Counted from the first letter of the stretch, positions 7,637-17,845 are shown. The stretch: 64,000 nucleotides of DNA from Agromyces lapidis (GCF_009749405.1 NZ_WBIQ01000001.1:496001-560000), one strand, 5' to 3'. Program-made: numbers and translations. Notes: generated from the letters alone by a model not told the origin.

Positions 7637-8653
7637 ATGCTTCTGGGGTCGGTCACGAGTCTCGCGACCGCCGGCGCCCCGGCGTGGGATTCGATCGTCG
7701 GCGAACGCTTCATCGCGATCCTCGGCGCGCCCGCCGACGCGCGCGTGGTCGACGCGCTCGCCGGGGCCGCCGGCGACCCGCAGCCGAGCCTGGAGCGGCT
7801 CGTCTCGCTCATTCCGGCGCCGCTCGACGACGCGAGCGGCTCCTTCGCCCTCGTGTGGTGGGGCGGCCCCGACCCCGGAGAAGTGACCGCGGTCGCGCGG
7901 GGCGACGCGGTCGTCGACCTCGACTCGCCCGGGGGCAGTCGCCGTTTCGACGCCCGGGGGATTCGGCCGTGGCATCTCGCGGAGTTCCACGAGGTGTCGG
8001 GGATCCGCCTCACCGCGGCGGTCGCACCGCTGGCGCGACTCGGCGGCGGCGCGGTCGTCGCCCACGCACGGGCGAGCCTGCGCGCCTCGGCGATCGAGTG
8101 GCGTCGCGCCGACGAGGCCGAGGGGGAGCGCCTCGCGCGCGGGGCCGACAAGGTCCGGCCGAGTCATCCCGCCGTCGACGTCGACACCGTGCTCACCGCG
8201 GGGGTCGCCTCGTCGGCGGGCCCGCCGAGCGGACCGAGCGCGGTCGTCGAGGGCGACCCGGCGCACGCGGTCCCGAGCGTGCGCATCGCGGGAGGGGCGT
8301 CGTTCACCCCCGTCGGCCCGGTTTTCGTCGGCCGGAGACCCGCCGCGCCGCGCATCGCCTCGCCAGAGGGGCTCGTTCCGCAGCTCGTGCGGGTCGACTC
8401 GCCCGGGCGGGTCGTGTCCTCAACGCACCTCGAACTGCGCGTCGAGGGCGAACGCCTCGTCGCGAGCGATCTCCGCTCGACGAACGGCACCACCGTGCAC
8501 GGCCCGAACGGCACTCGCAGGCTGCGTGCAGGCGAATCGATCGTGGTGGTCCCGGGCATGAGGCTCGACCTCGGAGACGATACGATCATCGAGATCCTCC
8601 GACCCCCGGGAGTCGATCCGACGCTCAGAGCAGACAGCAGGCCGAACACGTGA
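7637..8653 (+). CDS. FHA-domain protein, first gene of the kinase/FN3 cluster
   Basis: A 338-residue cytoplasmic protein without signal peptide. The first 220 residues have no recognised domain; the C-terminal part (about 235-325) is a forkhead-associated domain with GRRP, SSTHLEL and SDLRSTNGTTVHG, the residues that bind phosphothreonine. It opens the nine-gene block and overlaps the PP2C gene by four bases (GTGA). With a Ser/Thr kinase two genes downstream it is a likely phosphorylation reader or substrate. The start ATG is seven bases after CAGACT, so it may be leaderless. The role of the N-terminal region is unknown. Confidence 0.82.
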   Translation: MLLGSVTSLATAGAPAWDSIVGERFIAILGAPADARVVDALAGAAGDPQPSLERLVSLIPAPLDDASGSFALVWWGGPDPGEVTAVARGDAVVDLDSPGGSRRFDARGIRPWHLAEFHEVSGIRLTAAVAPLARLGGGAVVAHARASLRASAIEWRRADEAEGERLARGADKVRPSHPAVDVDTVLTAGVASSAGPPSGPSAVVEGDPAHAVPSVRIAGGASFTPVGPVFVGRRPAAPRIASPEGLVPQLVRVDSPGRVVSSTHLELRVEGERLVASDLRSTNGTTVHGPNGTRRLRAGESIVVVPGMRLDLGDDTIIEILRPPGVDPTLRADSRPNT

Positions 8654-9489
8654 CGCAGATAGGCAACGGCAACGCCCGCCATCGGGTCACCCTGCCCGAC
8701 GGCACCGAGATCACCCTCGCCTGGGCCGCGATCACCGACACCGGACTGCGCCGCGAGGTCAACGAGGACAGCTATGTCGCCCAGGCGCCCGTGTTCGCGG
8801 TCGCCGACGGGATGGGCGGCCACGCCGCCGGCGACTTCGCGAGCGCCGCGGTCGTCACCCGGCTCGCCGAGCACGGCGGCAAGGCGGCGATCGGCACGCC
8901 CGAGATCGACGCCTCGCTGCATCACGCCGTACAGGACATGGGCCGCGGAGCCGGGGTCACCGACGAGGGCAGCGGCACCACCGTCACGGGTGCCGCGCTC
9001 GGCACCATCTCGGACGAACCGGCCTGGATCGTGTTCAACATCGGCGACTCCCGCGTGTACCGGCTCGTCGGCGGGGTGCTCGAGCAGCTCACCGTCGATC
9101 ACTCGATCGTGCAGGAACTGGTCGATGCGGGCCAGATCACCCGCGAGGAGGCCGACACCCACCCGCATTCGAACGTGATCACGCGGGCCGTCGGATTCCA
9201 CGAGGCGCCGATCCCCGACTATCGCGCGATCGCCGTCGAGACCGGCATGCGGCTGCTGATCTGCTCGGACGGGCTCACGAAGGAGCTGACCTCGTACGGC
9301 ATCCGCCACTTCCTCCTCGCCAACCCGAACGCCGAGAAGGCCGCGGCGCAGCTCGTCGACGCCGCGCTGGGCAACGGCGGACGCGACAACGTCACCGTCG
9401 TCGTCGTCGATGTGCTGAAGGTCGTGCGTCCCGAGCCGAGCGTCGACCCCGAGCTCCACGGCGAGGGCGGCGAGTCGGCGCGGGCCTGA
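8650..9489 (+). CDS. PP2C-family serine/threonine phosphatase
   Basis: A 279-residue phosphatase (PPM/PP2C). It has the metal-binding motifs in order: REVNEDSY (about residue 37), VADGMGGHAAGD, NIGDSRVYRL, CSDGLTKEL and GGRDNVTVVVVDV. All acidic residues expected to bind Mg/Mn are present, so it should be active. No membrane segment follows the catalytic domain, unlike the PstP of the mycobacterial cell-division locus. The GTG start overlaps the FHA gene. It probably dephosphorylates targets of the adjacent kinase. Confidence 0.92.
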   Translation: MTQIGNGNARHRVTLPDGTEITLAWAAITDTGLRREVNEDSYVAQAPVFAVADGMGGHAAGDFASAAVVTRLAEHGGKAAIGTPEIDASLHHAVQDMGRGAGVTDEGSGTTVTGAALGTISDEPAWIVFNIGDSRVYRLVGGVLEQLTVDHSIVQELVDAGQITREEADTHPHSNVITRAVGFHEAPIPDYRAIAVETGMRLLICSDGLTKELTSYGIRHFLLANPNAEKAAAQLVDAALGNGGRDNVTVVVVDVLKVVRPEPSVDPELHGEGGESARA

Positions 9490-9537
9490 CCGGCGGCATC
9501 CGCGTCGCGAACCTGCGGTCCGGCGGCGGCGGAAGCC

Positions 9538-9543
9538 TACAAT
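9538..9543 (+). promoter_or_regulatory. Internal -10 element before the kinase gene
   Basis: TACAAT lies 67 bases before the kinase GTG in the 120-base gap after the PP2C gene and would start transcription near 9550. No convincing -35 hexamer is visible. It would let the kinase and downstream genes be transcribed apart from the FHA-PP2C pair. Confidence 0.45.
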
Positions 9544-9609
9544 GGTGGGCACCGGGCACCCGTCTCCACCGACCCCGTCGATGACGACCCGAGGAGCGCT
9601 GGGAGGAAC

Positions 9610-11010
9610 GTGACGCGACGTCTCCCTTCCACCCCGCCCACGCTTCCGGGATTCGAGTTCATCCGAGTGCTCGGCTCCGGCGGGTTCGCCGACGTGTTCC
9701 TCTACGAGCAGAACATGCCGCGCCGCCTCGTCGCGGTGAAGGTGCTGCTCGCGGGGGTCGTGAACGACGACCTGCGCCAGATGTTCCAGGCCGAGGCGAA
9801 CCTCATGGCGCAGCTGAGTTCGCACCCCTCGATCCTCACCGTGTACCAGGCGAGCGTGGCCGCCGACGGGCGGCCGTACCTCGTCATGGAGTACTGCTCG
9901 GCCTCGATCGGCCAGCGCTATCGCGCGGTCCAGCTGCCGCTCGGCGAGGTGCTGTCGATCGGCGTGCGCATCGCGAGCGCCATCGAGACGGCCCACCGCT
10001 CCGGTGTGCTGCACCGCGACATCAAGCCCTCGAACATCCTGACCACGGCGTACGGGCACCCGGTGCTCTCCGACTTCGGGATCGCGGCCACCCTCGGGCA
10101 GGCCGAGACCACGGACCCGGTCGGACTCTCGATTCCCTGGTCGGCGCCCGAGGTGCTCCGTGATGAGATCTCGGGCACCGTGGCGAGCGAGGTGTGGTCC
10201 CTCGGCGCCACCGTGTACTCGCTGCTCGCGGGCCGCAGCCCGTTCGAGGTGATCGGCGGCGACAACCAGGCGCAGGCCCTCATCACCCGCATCTCGAAGG
10301 GCAAGCTGCCGCCGACGGGGCGGGTCGACGTACCCGCCAGCCTCGAGTCGGTGCTCGCCCGCGCGATGTCGAAGCAGCCGAAGGCCAGGCAGAGCGGCGC
10401 GCTCGAGTTCATCCGCGACCTCCAGGCGGTCGAGGAGGAGCTCGGGCTCCCGCAGACGCCGATCGAGGTGGCGATGGACGACTGGGCCCTCGCCACGGCC
10501 GTCGACCTCGACGAACGCACCCGGGTGAGTCCGGCGCGCCCGACCGCCGATCTCGCGCGGCGCCGCCGTCGCGCCGCGGCGCAGCGGTCGACGCCGTCGT
10601 CTCGAACCGGGCTTGCAGAGACCACCGGTTCGCGCGGGCGCAGCGCTCCGCCGACCGCCGGACGACTCGCCTGGGGCATCTCGATCGTGGCGGTGCTCCT
10701 GCTCGGGCTCGTCGGCGCCGGCGTGGTGACGGTCATCCAGAACACCCGATCGATCCCCGTCGTCACCGAGGTCAGGGGCAGCGCCGTCGGCGCCGAGGTC
10801 ACCTTCGAATGGGTCGATCCGGGTCTCGAGTCGGGCGATGCCTACATCGTCAGGGTCGACGGCGACGCCTCGCCGATGCAGCGGGAGACCAGCTACTCGA
10901 TCGACGCGGGCGAGCGCGATCGCGTCTGCGCGAGCGTGACGGTCACGCGCGACGGCAAGTCGGGAGCACCGAGCACCGAGCGCTGCGTCGAGGTCGAAGG
11001 CGTCGGCTGA
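9610..11010 (+). CDS. Membrane serine/threonine protein kinase with FN3-like ectodomain
   Basis: A 466-residue eukaryotic-type kinase (Hanks type). The catalytic domain (about 15-275) has GSGGFADVF, VAVKVLL with the ATP-binding Lys, HRDIKPSN, SDFGIAA and SIPWSAPEVL. A basic, Ser/Thr-rich linker precedes one transmembrane helix at about 354-376. The external 90 residues resemble a single fibronectin type III domain rather than PASTA repeats, so it is not a PknB-type muropeptide sensor. GTG start after GGGAGGAAC; the stop overlaps the next start (TGATG). The ectodomain may contact the giant Ig/FN3 protein encoded next, which corresponds to the Pkb2-FN3 gene pair of the bifidobacterial PFNA cluster. 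Confidence 0.92.
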   Translation: MTRRLPSTPPTLPGFEFIRVLGSGGFADVFLYEQNMPRRLVAVKVLLAGVVNDDLRQMFQAEANLMAQLSSHPSILTVYQASVAADGRPYLVMEYCSASIGQRYRAVQLPLGEVLSIGVRIASAIETAHRSGVLHRDIKPSNILTTAYGHPVLSDFGIAATLGQAETTDPVGLSIPWSAPEVLRDEISGTVASEVWSLGATVYSLLAGRSPFEVIGGDNQAQALITRISKGKLPPTGRVDVPASLESVLARAMSKQPKARQSGALEFIRDLQAVEEELGLPQTPIEVAMDDWALATAVDLDERTRVSPARPTADLARRRRRAAAQRSTPSSRTGLAETTGSRGRSAPPTAGRLAWGISIVAVLLLGLVGAGVVTVIQNTRSIPVVTEVRGSAVGAEVTFEWVDPGLESGDAYIVRVDGDASPMQRETSYSIDAGERDRVCASVTVTRDGKSGAPSTERCVEVEGVG

Positions 11011-14000
11011 TGCGGCTCGCGATCCCGCGTCGTCATCGCTCGGCGGTCATCACCGGAGTCGCGGTGGCCGCGGTGGTCGGCCTCGTGGGCACGATCGCGG
11101 TCACGAGCGGAGGCTACGCCTCGCAGCGGGTCGATCTCGGTGACGCGGCGGTCTGGGTCGCGAACGAGGGAGCCCAGTCGGTCGGTCGTGCGAGCACCGC
11201 GGCGCTCGAGCTCAACTCGGTCGTCGAGACGGGGGGTCGCGCGACCATCGTGCAGCGCGGCTCGACCGTGCTCGTCCTGGACGTCGATCGCTCGAGCGTC
11301 GGCATCGTCGATGCGGCGACGAGCGAGCTGACCCAGCCGGTCGCGGTGCCGCCCGAGGTCACGACGCTCGCGCTCGCCGGCTCCCAGGTCGTGCTCGCCG
11401 CCGATGGCGATGTGTGGCGCACGCCGCTCGCCGAGTTCGCCGAGTTCGACGCGGGCACCGACGCGGCGCTGAGCTTCGGCGCCGACGCGGTGATCTCGGT
11501 CGACCCCGCCGGCCTGATGTTCGCGGTCACGCCCTCGACGGGCGAGGTGGTGGAGGTCGACGCCGCCGGCGGCGCAACGGTGTCGTCCGAGTGGCGGATC
11601 GAACGGTCCACCGACCACGAGGTGCAGATCACCTCCGCCGGCGGTCGTTGGGCCGTGCTCGACGTCGAGACCGGCATGCTCGCGCTCGACGGCCGGCGGA
11701 TCGATCTCTCGCGTGAGATCGGGTCCGGCGGCGAAGTCCGGTTGCAGGCCGCCTCGTCGACCGCCGGTGAGATCTGGATCTCGACCGACCGGGCGCTGCT
11801 CGCCGTCGACTCCGACACCGGAGCGGTGCGGCGCGCGAGCGCCGAACGTTCGGGCAGCCCCGTCGCGCCCGTGGTGGTGGGCGGATGCGTCCATGCGGCG
11901 TGGTCCGGCGACGGCGCATGGCGCTCGTGCGACGGTGCGCCCGGTGAGCTGTTCCCGCTCGAGGGCGCCACGGGCGACGACCTCGACTACCTCGCGAACG
12001 GCACCGCCCTGGTGCTCAACGACCGCGGCAACGGGCGCACCTGGGCGGCGAGCCGGGAGTACCAGCGCATCGACAATTGGAGGGAACTGCTCGAGGTCGA
12101 ACTCGACGATCAGCAGCTCGAGCGCAACGATCCCGAGGACCGGCCGACCATCGAGAAGCGCAGCGTCGACCCGGTCGCCGAGGACGACGTCTTCGGGGCC
12201 CGCCCGGGACGGTCGACGCTGCTGCCGGTGCTGCTGAACGACTACGACGCGAACGGCGACGTGCTGATGATCGAGCAGCCAGAGGAACAGCTCCCCGAGT
12301 GGGCCACGCTCGACCTCGTCTCCGAGAACCAACAGCTGCAGCTCACGCTCGCCGCTGAGGCGACCGGGGTGCTGCGATTCTCCTACCGGATCGGCGACGG
12401 GCGCGGGGGCAGCGCCACGGCCGACGTCGAGGTGACCGTGCGCGGCATCGACGAGAACACGGCACCCGAGCAACGCCGACCCATCCAAGCCGACGTGGCG
12501 GTCGACGGTCGCCTCACCACCCCGGTGCTCGGCGACTGGGTCGATCCCGACGGCGACCCGGTGTTCCTCGCCGAATCCTCGGTCGACGCGCCCGACCGGG
12601 TCTCGTGGTCGGCCGAGGGGGCGGTGGTCTTCCACGAGGCCACCGGCTCGACGGGCGAGCGGGTCGTCGCGCTCGTCGTCTCCGACGGCCGCGCCGAGGC
12701 GTCCGGAACGCTCGAGGTCACGGTGCACCCCGCCGGCGAGGTGCCGATCGTCGCCGAGCCGTTCGTCGCGCTGGCGACCGCGGGCGAGGAGATCCGGATC
12801 GATCCGCTCCGCCACGTCCACGGCGGCACCGGGCAGGTCGCGCTGACGGCGGTCCCGGCCAAGCCCGAGGTCGAGATCACGCCCGACTACGACGGCGGCA
12901 CCTTCCGCTTCTCGAGCACCGCGGTGGGCACCCACCACCTCGAGTACACGGTGAGCGACGGCGGGGCCCCGGTGACGGGCGTCGTGCGCGTCGACGTGCA
13001 GCCCCCGCCCGACCGCGACCCGACCCCGATCACCGTGCCGCACACGGCCTTCCTCCGCGTCGGCGACCCGGCCGACGTCGATGTGCTCGCCACCGACATC
13101 GACCCGACGGGCGGCGTGCTCGTCATCACCGACGCCGCCCGCGACCTGGAGGGCGTGCAGATCGAGATCATCGAGCACCGACTGCTGCGGGTGACCCTCA
13201 CGGGCCCGCTCGGGTCGGGCTCGACGAGCTTCGCCTACCGGGTGAGCAACGGTCTTGCGGAGGCCGAGGGCGAGGTCACGCTCGTGCAGATGCCCGAGCC
13301 GGCACTCGCACAGCCGCCCGTCGCCGCCGACGACACCGTCTCGGTGCGTACCGGAGACGTCATCGACATCCCCGTGCTCGAGAACGACGAGCATCCCGAC
13401 GGCATCCCGCTGCTGCTCTCGCCCGAGCTCGCATCGCCGCCCGAGGACGGGCTGCTCTTCGTCTCGGGGGACCGCTTGCGCTACTTCGCCCCCGAGACCC
13501 CGGGAACGTACACGGCCACCTATCGGGTCGAGGACGAGCGGGGCCAGTTCGCGAACGCCGCGGTGTCGATCTCGGTGCGGGAGTCCGATCCCGAGACGAA
13601 CGCCGTGCCCGTGCCCGAGGCGGTCGACGCCCGGGTGATCGCCGGAGCGACGGTGCGCATCCGGATCCCGCTCGGCGGCATCGACCCCGACGGCGACTCG
13701 GTGCAGCTGCTCGGGCAGCAGTCGAACACCGAGCTCGGCACGGTCGAGGCGAGCGGTCCCGACTGGCTCGACTATCGCGCGGCCGACTACTCCGCGGGCA
13801 CCGACACCTTCGCCTACGCCGTCATCGACGCGCTGGGCGCCCGGGCCGAGGGCACGGTCCGCATCGGCATCGCCCCGCGCAACGAGCGACCGGCGGCACC
13901 GGTCGCCGTCGAGGACGTCATCACGGTGCGGCCCGAACGCACGATCACGGTGCCGGTGCTCGACAACGACTTCGATCCAGCGGGCGGCGCGCTCGAGATC

Positions 14001-16877
14001 GTCGGCGTCGACCCGCAGGGAGCGGGCGCGGCACGCGTCGTCGGCGACCGGGTCGAGGTCGACGTGCCGGCGGAGGAGGACGAGTTCGGGTTCAGCTACA
14101 TCATCGAGAACGAGACGCTCGGCCGTTCGTCGAGCTTCCTCACCGTCATCGCGAGCGAGGACGCGCCCCTCGCCCGCCCCGAGGCATCCGACACCGTGCT
14201 CACGTTGACCGACATCGTCGATGCGGAGTCAGTCGTCGTTCCGGTGCTGCGCGGGGTCTTCCTCGCCGACGGCGACGAGCGGCGACTCGGCGTCGACCTG
14301 GTCGACGGCTACCGGCGCGGTGCGGAGGTCCTCGACGACGGCTCGATCCGAGTCGCGGTCGAGGACCGCCGGCGCATCATCCCCTTCGTGGTGTCGCATC
14401 CCGAAGACCCCGAGATCACCGCGTACGCCTTCGTGTGGGTGCCGGGCCGCGACGACGCGCTGCCGCAGCTGCGCGCCGACGCCCCCGACGTCGAGGTGCG
14501 CAGCGGCGAGGCGATCGAGCTCGAACTCGCCGACTTCGTCATCGCCGCCTCCGGCCACCCCGTGCGCATCGCAGACGAGGCGAGCGTGCTCGCCTCGCAC
14601 AGCGACGGCTCCTCGCTCGTCGTCGACCGCGACACGCTCCGGTTCCGGAGCGAGCCGGGCTATTCCGGGCCGGCGTCGATCTCGTTCACGGCGACCGACG
14701 GAGAGTCGGCCGACGACCCCGACGGGCGCACCGGCACCGTCGTCATCCCGATCGACGTCACCTCGAACGAGGACGAGCCGCCGGCGTTCATCGGCGGCGT
14801 GATCGACTTCGAACCGGGCGAACGGAAGACGATCGACCTGGGTCGCCTCACCCGCTCGCCCGGCTCCACCGAGCCCGACGACCTCGACTACGAGGTGCTG
14901 CCGCCGCAAGCCGAGGGCTTCGACGTCGAGCTCGACGGGACCGACCTCACGATCACCGCCCGATCGGAGACCGAGTTCGGCACCGAGTCGTTCATCACGA
15001 TCGGCGTCTCGGACGACACGGGCGAGGGCAGCGGCGGGCGGATCGTGCTGCAGGTGGTGCCGTCCACCCAGCCCGTTGCGCGCCCGGCCGACGACACCGC
15101 GATCGCCGCGAGAGGGCGCACGACGTCGATCGACGTGCTGGCGAACGACGAGGCCACCAACCCCTTTCCTGACGTGCCGCTGCGCGTCGTCGCCGTCGAA
15201 CTGGGCGACCTCCCGGCGGGCGTCACGATCTCGCCGAGCGAGGACCGATCGACGCTCACGGTCGCCGTCTCCCAGACAGCGGCGGCGATCAACACCACGA
15301 TCCGGTACCAGGTCGAGGATGCCACGGGCGAGCCGTCGCGCCGGGCATGGGCCGCCGTGACGGTGTCGGTGCAGGACCGCCCCGAGCCCGTCGTCTCGCC
15401 GCTGCTCAGCGGGTTCGGTGACGGCACCCTCGACATCGCCTTCGGTGCCGGTGCGTTCAACAACTCTCCGATCTCCGGCTACGAGCTCGTGCAGATCGAC
15501 CCGACGTCGCGCGACGTGCTCGGGCGGACCGTCTGCGAGACGACGAGCTGCACGATCGCGACGCCCGGCAACGGCCAGGCCAACGCGGTGATCGTCGAGA
15601 TCCGGGCGCGCAACGGGATCGGGTTCTCGGATCCGGTGACCGTCCCTGGTACAGTCTGGTCGGACGTCGTCCCTCCGCCCGCCGACGGGCTTCGCGCACT
15701 CCCGCGCGACGGGCGCCTCCGCCTCGAGTGGAGTCCGGTCTCCGCCGGATCGGGCAGCCCGGTCGGGTCGTACGTCGTGACGGTCGCCGGGGTCGCGACC
15801 GAGGTCTCCGCGGCGTCGGCGTGCACCGCATCGCTCTGCAGCGTCGACTCGCAGTCGATCCCGAACGGCAGTCGGGTCCCGGTCGCGGTCAGCGCCCGCA
15901 ACCAGGCCTACCCGGCGCTCGCGACATGGACCGAGGCGACGACCGCCGGCACGCCGTTCGGTGCACCGATCGCGGGTGGGATCGACGTGGTCGGGGACGC
16001 CGTGGCCGGCACCGTCACCGTGACGTGGGCGCCGTTCTCGGGCAACGGCGACGCCATCGCCGGATACTTCGTGCAACGACTCGTCGCGGGGGAGACCGCG
16101 GTGCCCGGAGGTGCGCAGGCCTGCTCGGTGACCACCCCGGCGCCCGGCTCGGTGGTGCCGCCCTCGACGGGCGGCACGGTCGCCGAGACGATCGGCGTCG
16201 GCCCCGACACCTCCAGCGTCCGCTTCACCGGGACGGCCACGGAGTCGACCCGGTACTCCTTCATCGTCTGGGGCTACAACCGGGCCGGATGCGCGCACAC
16301 CGGGGTCGCCGGCACGGTCGTGCGGCCGGCTCCGGGAGGCGTCGGCGGCGTCGACAGCCGGATGGGATGGAACGGTGCGGAGACCTGGGACCGCTACATC
16401 GACGGCGTCGATTCGGATGCGTCCCGCCTCGAGATCGTCGCCGTCGACGAGAACGGCATCCAGCTGCCCGGTTCGACGCGCGAGTTCCGCGGCTCCGGCT
16501 GGCTGCGCGACCTGCTGAACGGGCGGTTCGACTTCGGCGAGACCGGCCGATTCCAGGTACGGGGCTGCAGCGCGTGGGGCAGTTGCGGCCCCTGGTCGGA
16601 CGTGCTGCCCGCGGGCAGTTCTCCGTCGCTCACCTTCGCGCTGCCGAGTCGGCTCTGGGACGATCGCGCTGCCGCCTGGTCGTGGACGAGCCCGCCCGAC
16701 AACTCGGGTCTGCCCGCGACGTTCAGCTGCGGAATCGAGGGAGACCGGGGTCGTCGCGCCCAGACGCCGACGAGCTGCCAGATCGCAGGCGTCAGCGCCG
16801 GCGACCGGGTCTGGTTGGATGTTGAGGTCGCCGGCGTGACAGCCCGGTACGTGGCGACGAGTAAGGAGCCGTCATGA
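11010..16877 (+). CDS. Giant membrane-anchored Ig-like/FN3 surface protein (1,955 aa)
   Basis: N-terminal basic residues and one hydrophobic helix (about 14-33) anchor the protein. Residues about 40-370 form repeated short beta segments resembling a quinoprotein/beta-propeller. From residue 388 there follow about eleven bacterial Ig-like (Big_9/cadherin-like) modules of roughly 95 residues, beginning near 388, 485, 577, 670, 768, 864, 961, 1052, 1150, 1256 and 1353. Several have the NDxDxxGG signature (LLNDYDANGD, DNDFDPAGG). The last 500 residues (from about 1464) are FN3-like modules with paired cysteines. No sortase signal is present. It overlaps both neighbours in the operon. It is likely a stalk or adhesin displayed outside the membrane; the FN3 protein of the PFNA cluster is the nearest described relative. 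Confidence 0.85.
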   Translation: MRLAIPRRHRSAVITGVAVAAVVGLVGTIAVTSGGYASQRVDLGDAAVWVANEGAQSVGRASTAALELNSVVETGGRATIVQRGSTVLVLDVDRSSVGIVDAATSELTQPVAVPPEVTTLALAGSQVVLAADGDVWRTPLAEFAEFDAGTDAALSFGADAVISVDPAGLMFAVTPSTGEVVEVDAAGGATVSSEWRIERSTDHEVQITSAGGRWAVLDVETGMLALDGRRIDLSREIGSGGEVRLQAASSTAGEIWISTDRALLAVDSDTGAVRRASAERSGSPVAPVVVGGCVHAAWSGDGAWRSCDGAPGELFPLEGATGDDLDYLANGTALVLNDRGNGRTWAASREYQRIDNWRELLEVELDDQQLERNDPEDRPTIEKRSVDPVAEDDVFGARPGRSTLLPVLLNDYDANGDVLMIEQPEEQLPEWATLDLVSENQQLQLTLAAEATGVLRFSYRIGDGRGGSATADVEVTVRGIDENTAPEQRRPIQADVAVDGRLTTPVLGDWVDPDGDPVFLAESSVDAPDRVSWSAEGAVVFHEATGSTGERVVALVVSDGRAEASGTLEVTVHPAGEVPIVAEPFVALATAGEEIRIDPLRHVHGGTGQVALTAVPAKPEVEITPDYDGGTFRFSSTAVGTHHLEYTVSDGGAPVTGVVRVDVQPPPDRDPTPITVPHTAFLRVGDPADVDVLATDIDPTGGVLVITDAARDLEGVQIEIIEHRLLRVTLTGPLGSGSTSFAYRVSNGLAEAEGEVTLVQMPEPALAQPPVAADDTVSVRTGDVIDIPVLENDEHPDGIPLLLSPELASPPEDGLLFVSGDRLRYFAPETPGTYTATYRVEDERGQFANAAVSISVRESDPETNAVPVPEAVDARVIAGATVRIRIPLGGIDPDGDSVQLLGQQSNTELGTVEASGPDWLDYRAADYSAGTDTFAYAVIDALGARAEGTVRIGIAPRNERPAAPVAVEDVITVRPERTITVPVLDNDFDPAGGALEIVGVDPQGAGAARVVGDRVEVDVPAEEDEFGFSYIIENETLGRSSSFLTVIASEDAPLARPEASDTVLTLTDIVDAESVVVPVLRGVFLADGDERRLGVDLVDGYRRGAEVLDDGSIRVAVEDRRRIIPFVVSHPEDPEITAYAFVWVPGRDDALPQLRADAPDVEVRSGEAIELELADFVIAASGHPVRIADEASVLASHSDGSSLVVDRDTLRFRSEPGYSGPASISFTATDGESADDPDGRTGTVVIPIDVTSNEDEPPAFIGGVIDFEPGERKTIDLGRLTRSPGSTEPDDLDYEVLPPQAEGFDVELDGTDLTITARSETEFGTESFITIGVSDDTGEGSGGRIVLQVVPSTQPVARPADDTAIAARGRTTSIDVLANDEATNPFPDVPLRVVAVELGDLPAGVTISPSEDRSTLTVAVSQTAAAINTTIRYQVEDATGEPSRRAWAAVTVSVQDRPEPVVSPLLSGFGDGTLDIAFGAGAFNNSPISGYELVQIDPTSRDVLGRTVCETTSCTIATPGNGQANAVIVEIRARNGIGFSDPVTVPGTVWSDVVPPPADGLRALPRDGRLRLEWSPVSAGSGSPVGSYVVTVAGVATEVSAASACTASLCSVDSQSIPNGSRVPVAVSARNQAYPALATWTEATTAGTPFGAPIAGGIDVVGDAVAGTVTVTWAPFSGNGDAIAGYFVQRLVAGETAVPGGAQACSVTTPAPGSVVPPSTGGTVAETIGVGPDTSSVRFTGTATESTRYSFIVWGYNRAGCAHTGVAGTVVRPAPGGVGGVDSRMGWNGAETWDRYIDGVDSDASRLEIVAVDENGIQLPGSTREFRGSGWLRDLLNGRFDFGETGRFQVRGCSAWGSCGPWSDVLPAGSSPSLTFALPSRLWDDRAAAWSWTSPPDNSGLPATFSCGIEGDRGRRAQTPTSCQIAGVSAGDRVWLDVEVAGVTARYVATSKEPS

Positions 16878-17845
16878 CGATGTCCGCAGATGATGCCGCG
16901 CGGTTCGCGGCGACCCTCGATCGCCTGGTCGGCGCGGTCGAGGAGGTGCTGCTCGGCAAGAACCGAGTGGTGCGGCTCGCGTTCACCGCACTGCTCAGCG
17001 AGGGGCATCTCCTGCTCGACGATGTGCCGGGCACGGGCAAGACCTCGCTCGCGCGTGCGATGGCGCAGTCCGTCTCGGGATCGAGCAACCGGGTGCAGTT
17101 CACGCCCGACATCCTGCCGGGCGACATCACCGGCGTGACGGTCTACGACCAGCGCACCGGACTGTTCGAGTTCCACGCCGGGCCGGTGTTCGCGAACGTC
17201 GTGCTCGCCGACGAGATCAACCGGGCGAGCCCGAAGACCCAGTCGGCGCTGCTCGAGGTGATGGAGGAGGGGCAGGTCACCGTCGACGGGCAGTCGCACC
17301 CGGTGGGGCATCCGTTCATGGTGATCGCGACCCAGAACCCTGTCGAACAGGCCGGCACCTACCGGCTGCCCGAGGCGCAGCTCGACCGGTTCCTCATGCG
17401 CACCTCGATCGGCTACCCCGATCACGCGTCGACCATCAGGATCCTCGAGGGCGCCGACCAGCGGGCGCACGACCAGCGGGTCGATCCGCAGGTCGACGCC
17501 GCCGAGGTGATCGAGCTCGCCGCGCTCGCGCGCACGGTCTTCGTCGATCCCACCATCCACGACTACGTGTCGAGGCTCGTCGACGCGACCCGCACGGCCC
17601 GCGAGGTGCGTCTCGGCGTGAGCGTGCGAGGCGCGCTCGCCCTCATCCGCACGGCGAAGACGCATGCCGCAGGTCGCGGGCGGCACTACGTGGTGCCCGA
17701 CGACGTCAAGGCGCTCGCCGAGCCCGTGCTCGCGCACCGGCTCATCCTCGACCCCGAAGCCGAGTTCGACGGCGTCACCGCCTCGAACATGATCGCGCAG
17801 GTGCTCATCGAGACGCCGCCACCCTCGACGAGGCAGGCGATGTGA
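16874..17845 (+). CDS. MoxR family AAA+ ATPase
   Basis: A 323-residue AAA+ ATPase of the MoxR group. Walker A is DDVPGTGKTSLARAM (near residue 50), Walker B is VVLADEINRASPKTQSALLE (near 110), and the sensor segment ATQNPVEQAGTYRLPEAQLDR follows, ending with the MoxR lid domain. MoxR proteins act as chaperones that mature partner complexes, usually with a DUF58/VWA protein. The DUF58 gene follows with a four-base overlap (GTGA), and the ATG overlaps the stop of the giant gene, so the three are translationally coupled. It probably assembles or activates the envelope complex of this block. Confidence 0.94.
   Translation: MTMSADDAARFAATLDRLVGAVEEVLLGKNRVVRLAFTALLSEGHLLLDDVPGTGKTSLARAMAQSVSGSSNRVQFTPDILPGDITGVTVYDQRTGLFEFHAGPVFANVVLADEINRASPKTQSALLEVMEEGQVTVDGQSHPVGHPFMVIATQNPVEQAGTYRLPEAQLDRFLMRTSIGYPDHASTIRILEGADQRAHDQRVDPQVDAAEVIELAALARTVFVDPTIHDYVSRLVDATRTAREVRLGVSVRGALALIRTAKTHAAGRGRHYVVPDDVKALAEPVLAHRLILDPEAEFDGVTASNMIAQVLIETPPPSTRQAM

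Noticed and set aside
5330..8653. A single long plus-strand open frame of 1,107 codons across the aminotransferase and lrp
   Set aside because: Its first two thirds are antisense to two clear minus-strand genes; only the part from 7637 (FHA protein) is real. Long antisense frames are expected at this GC content.
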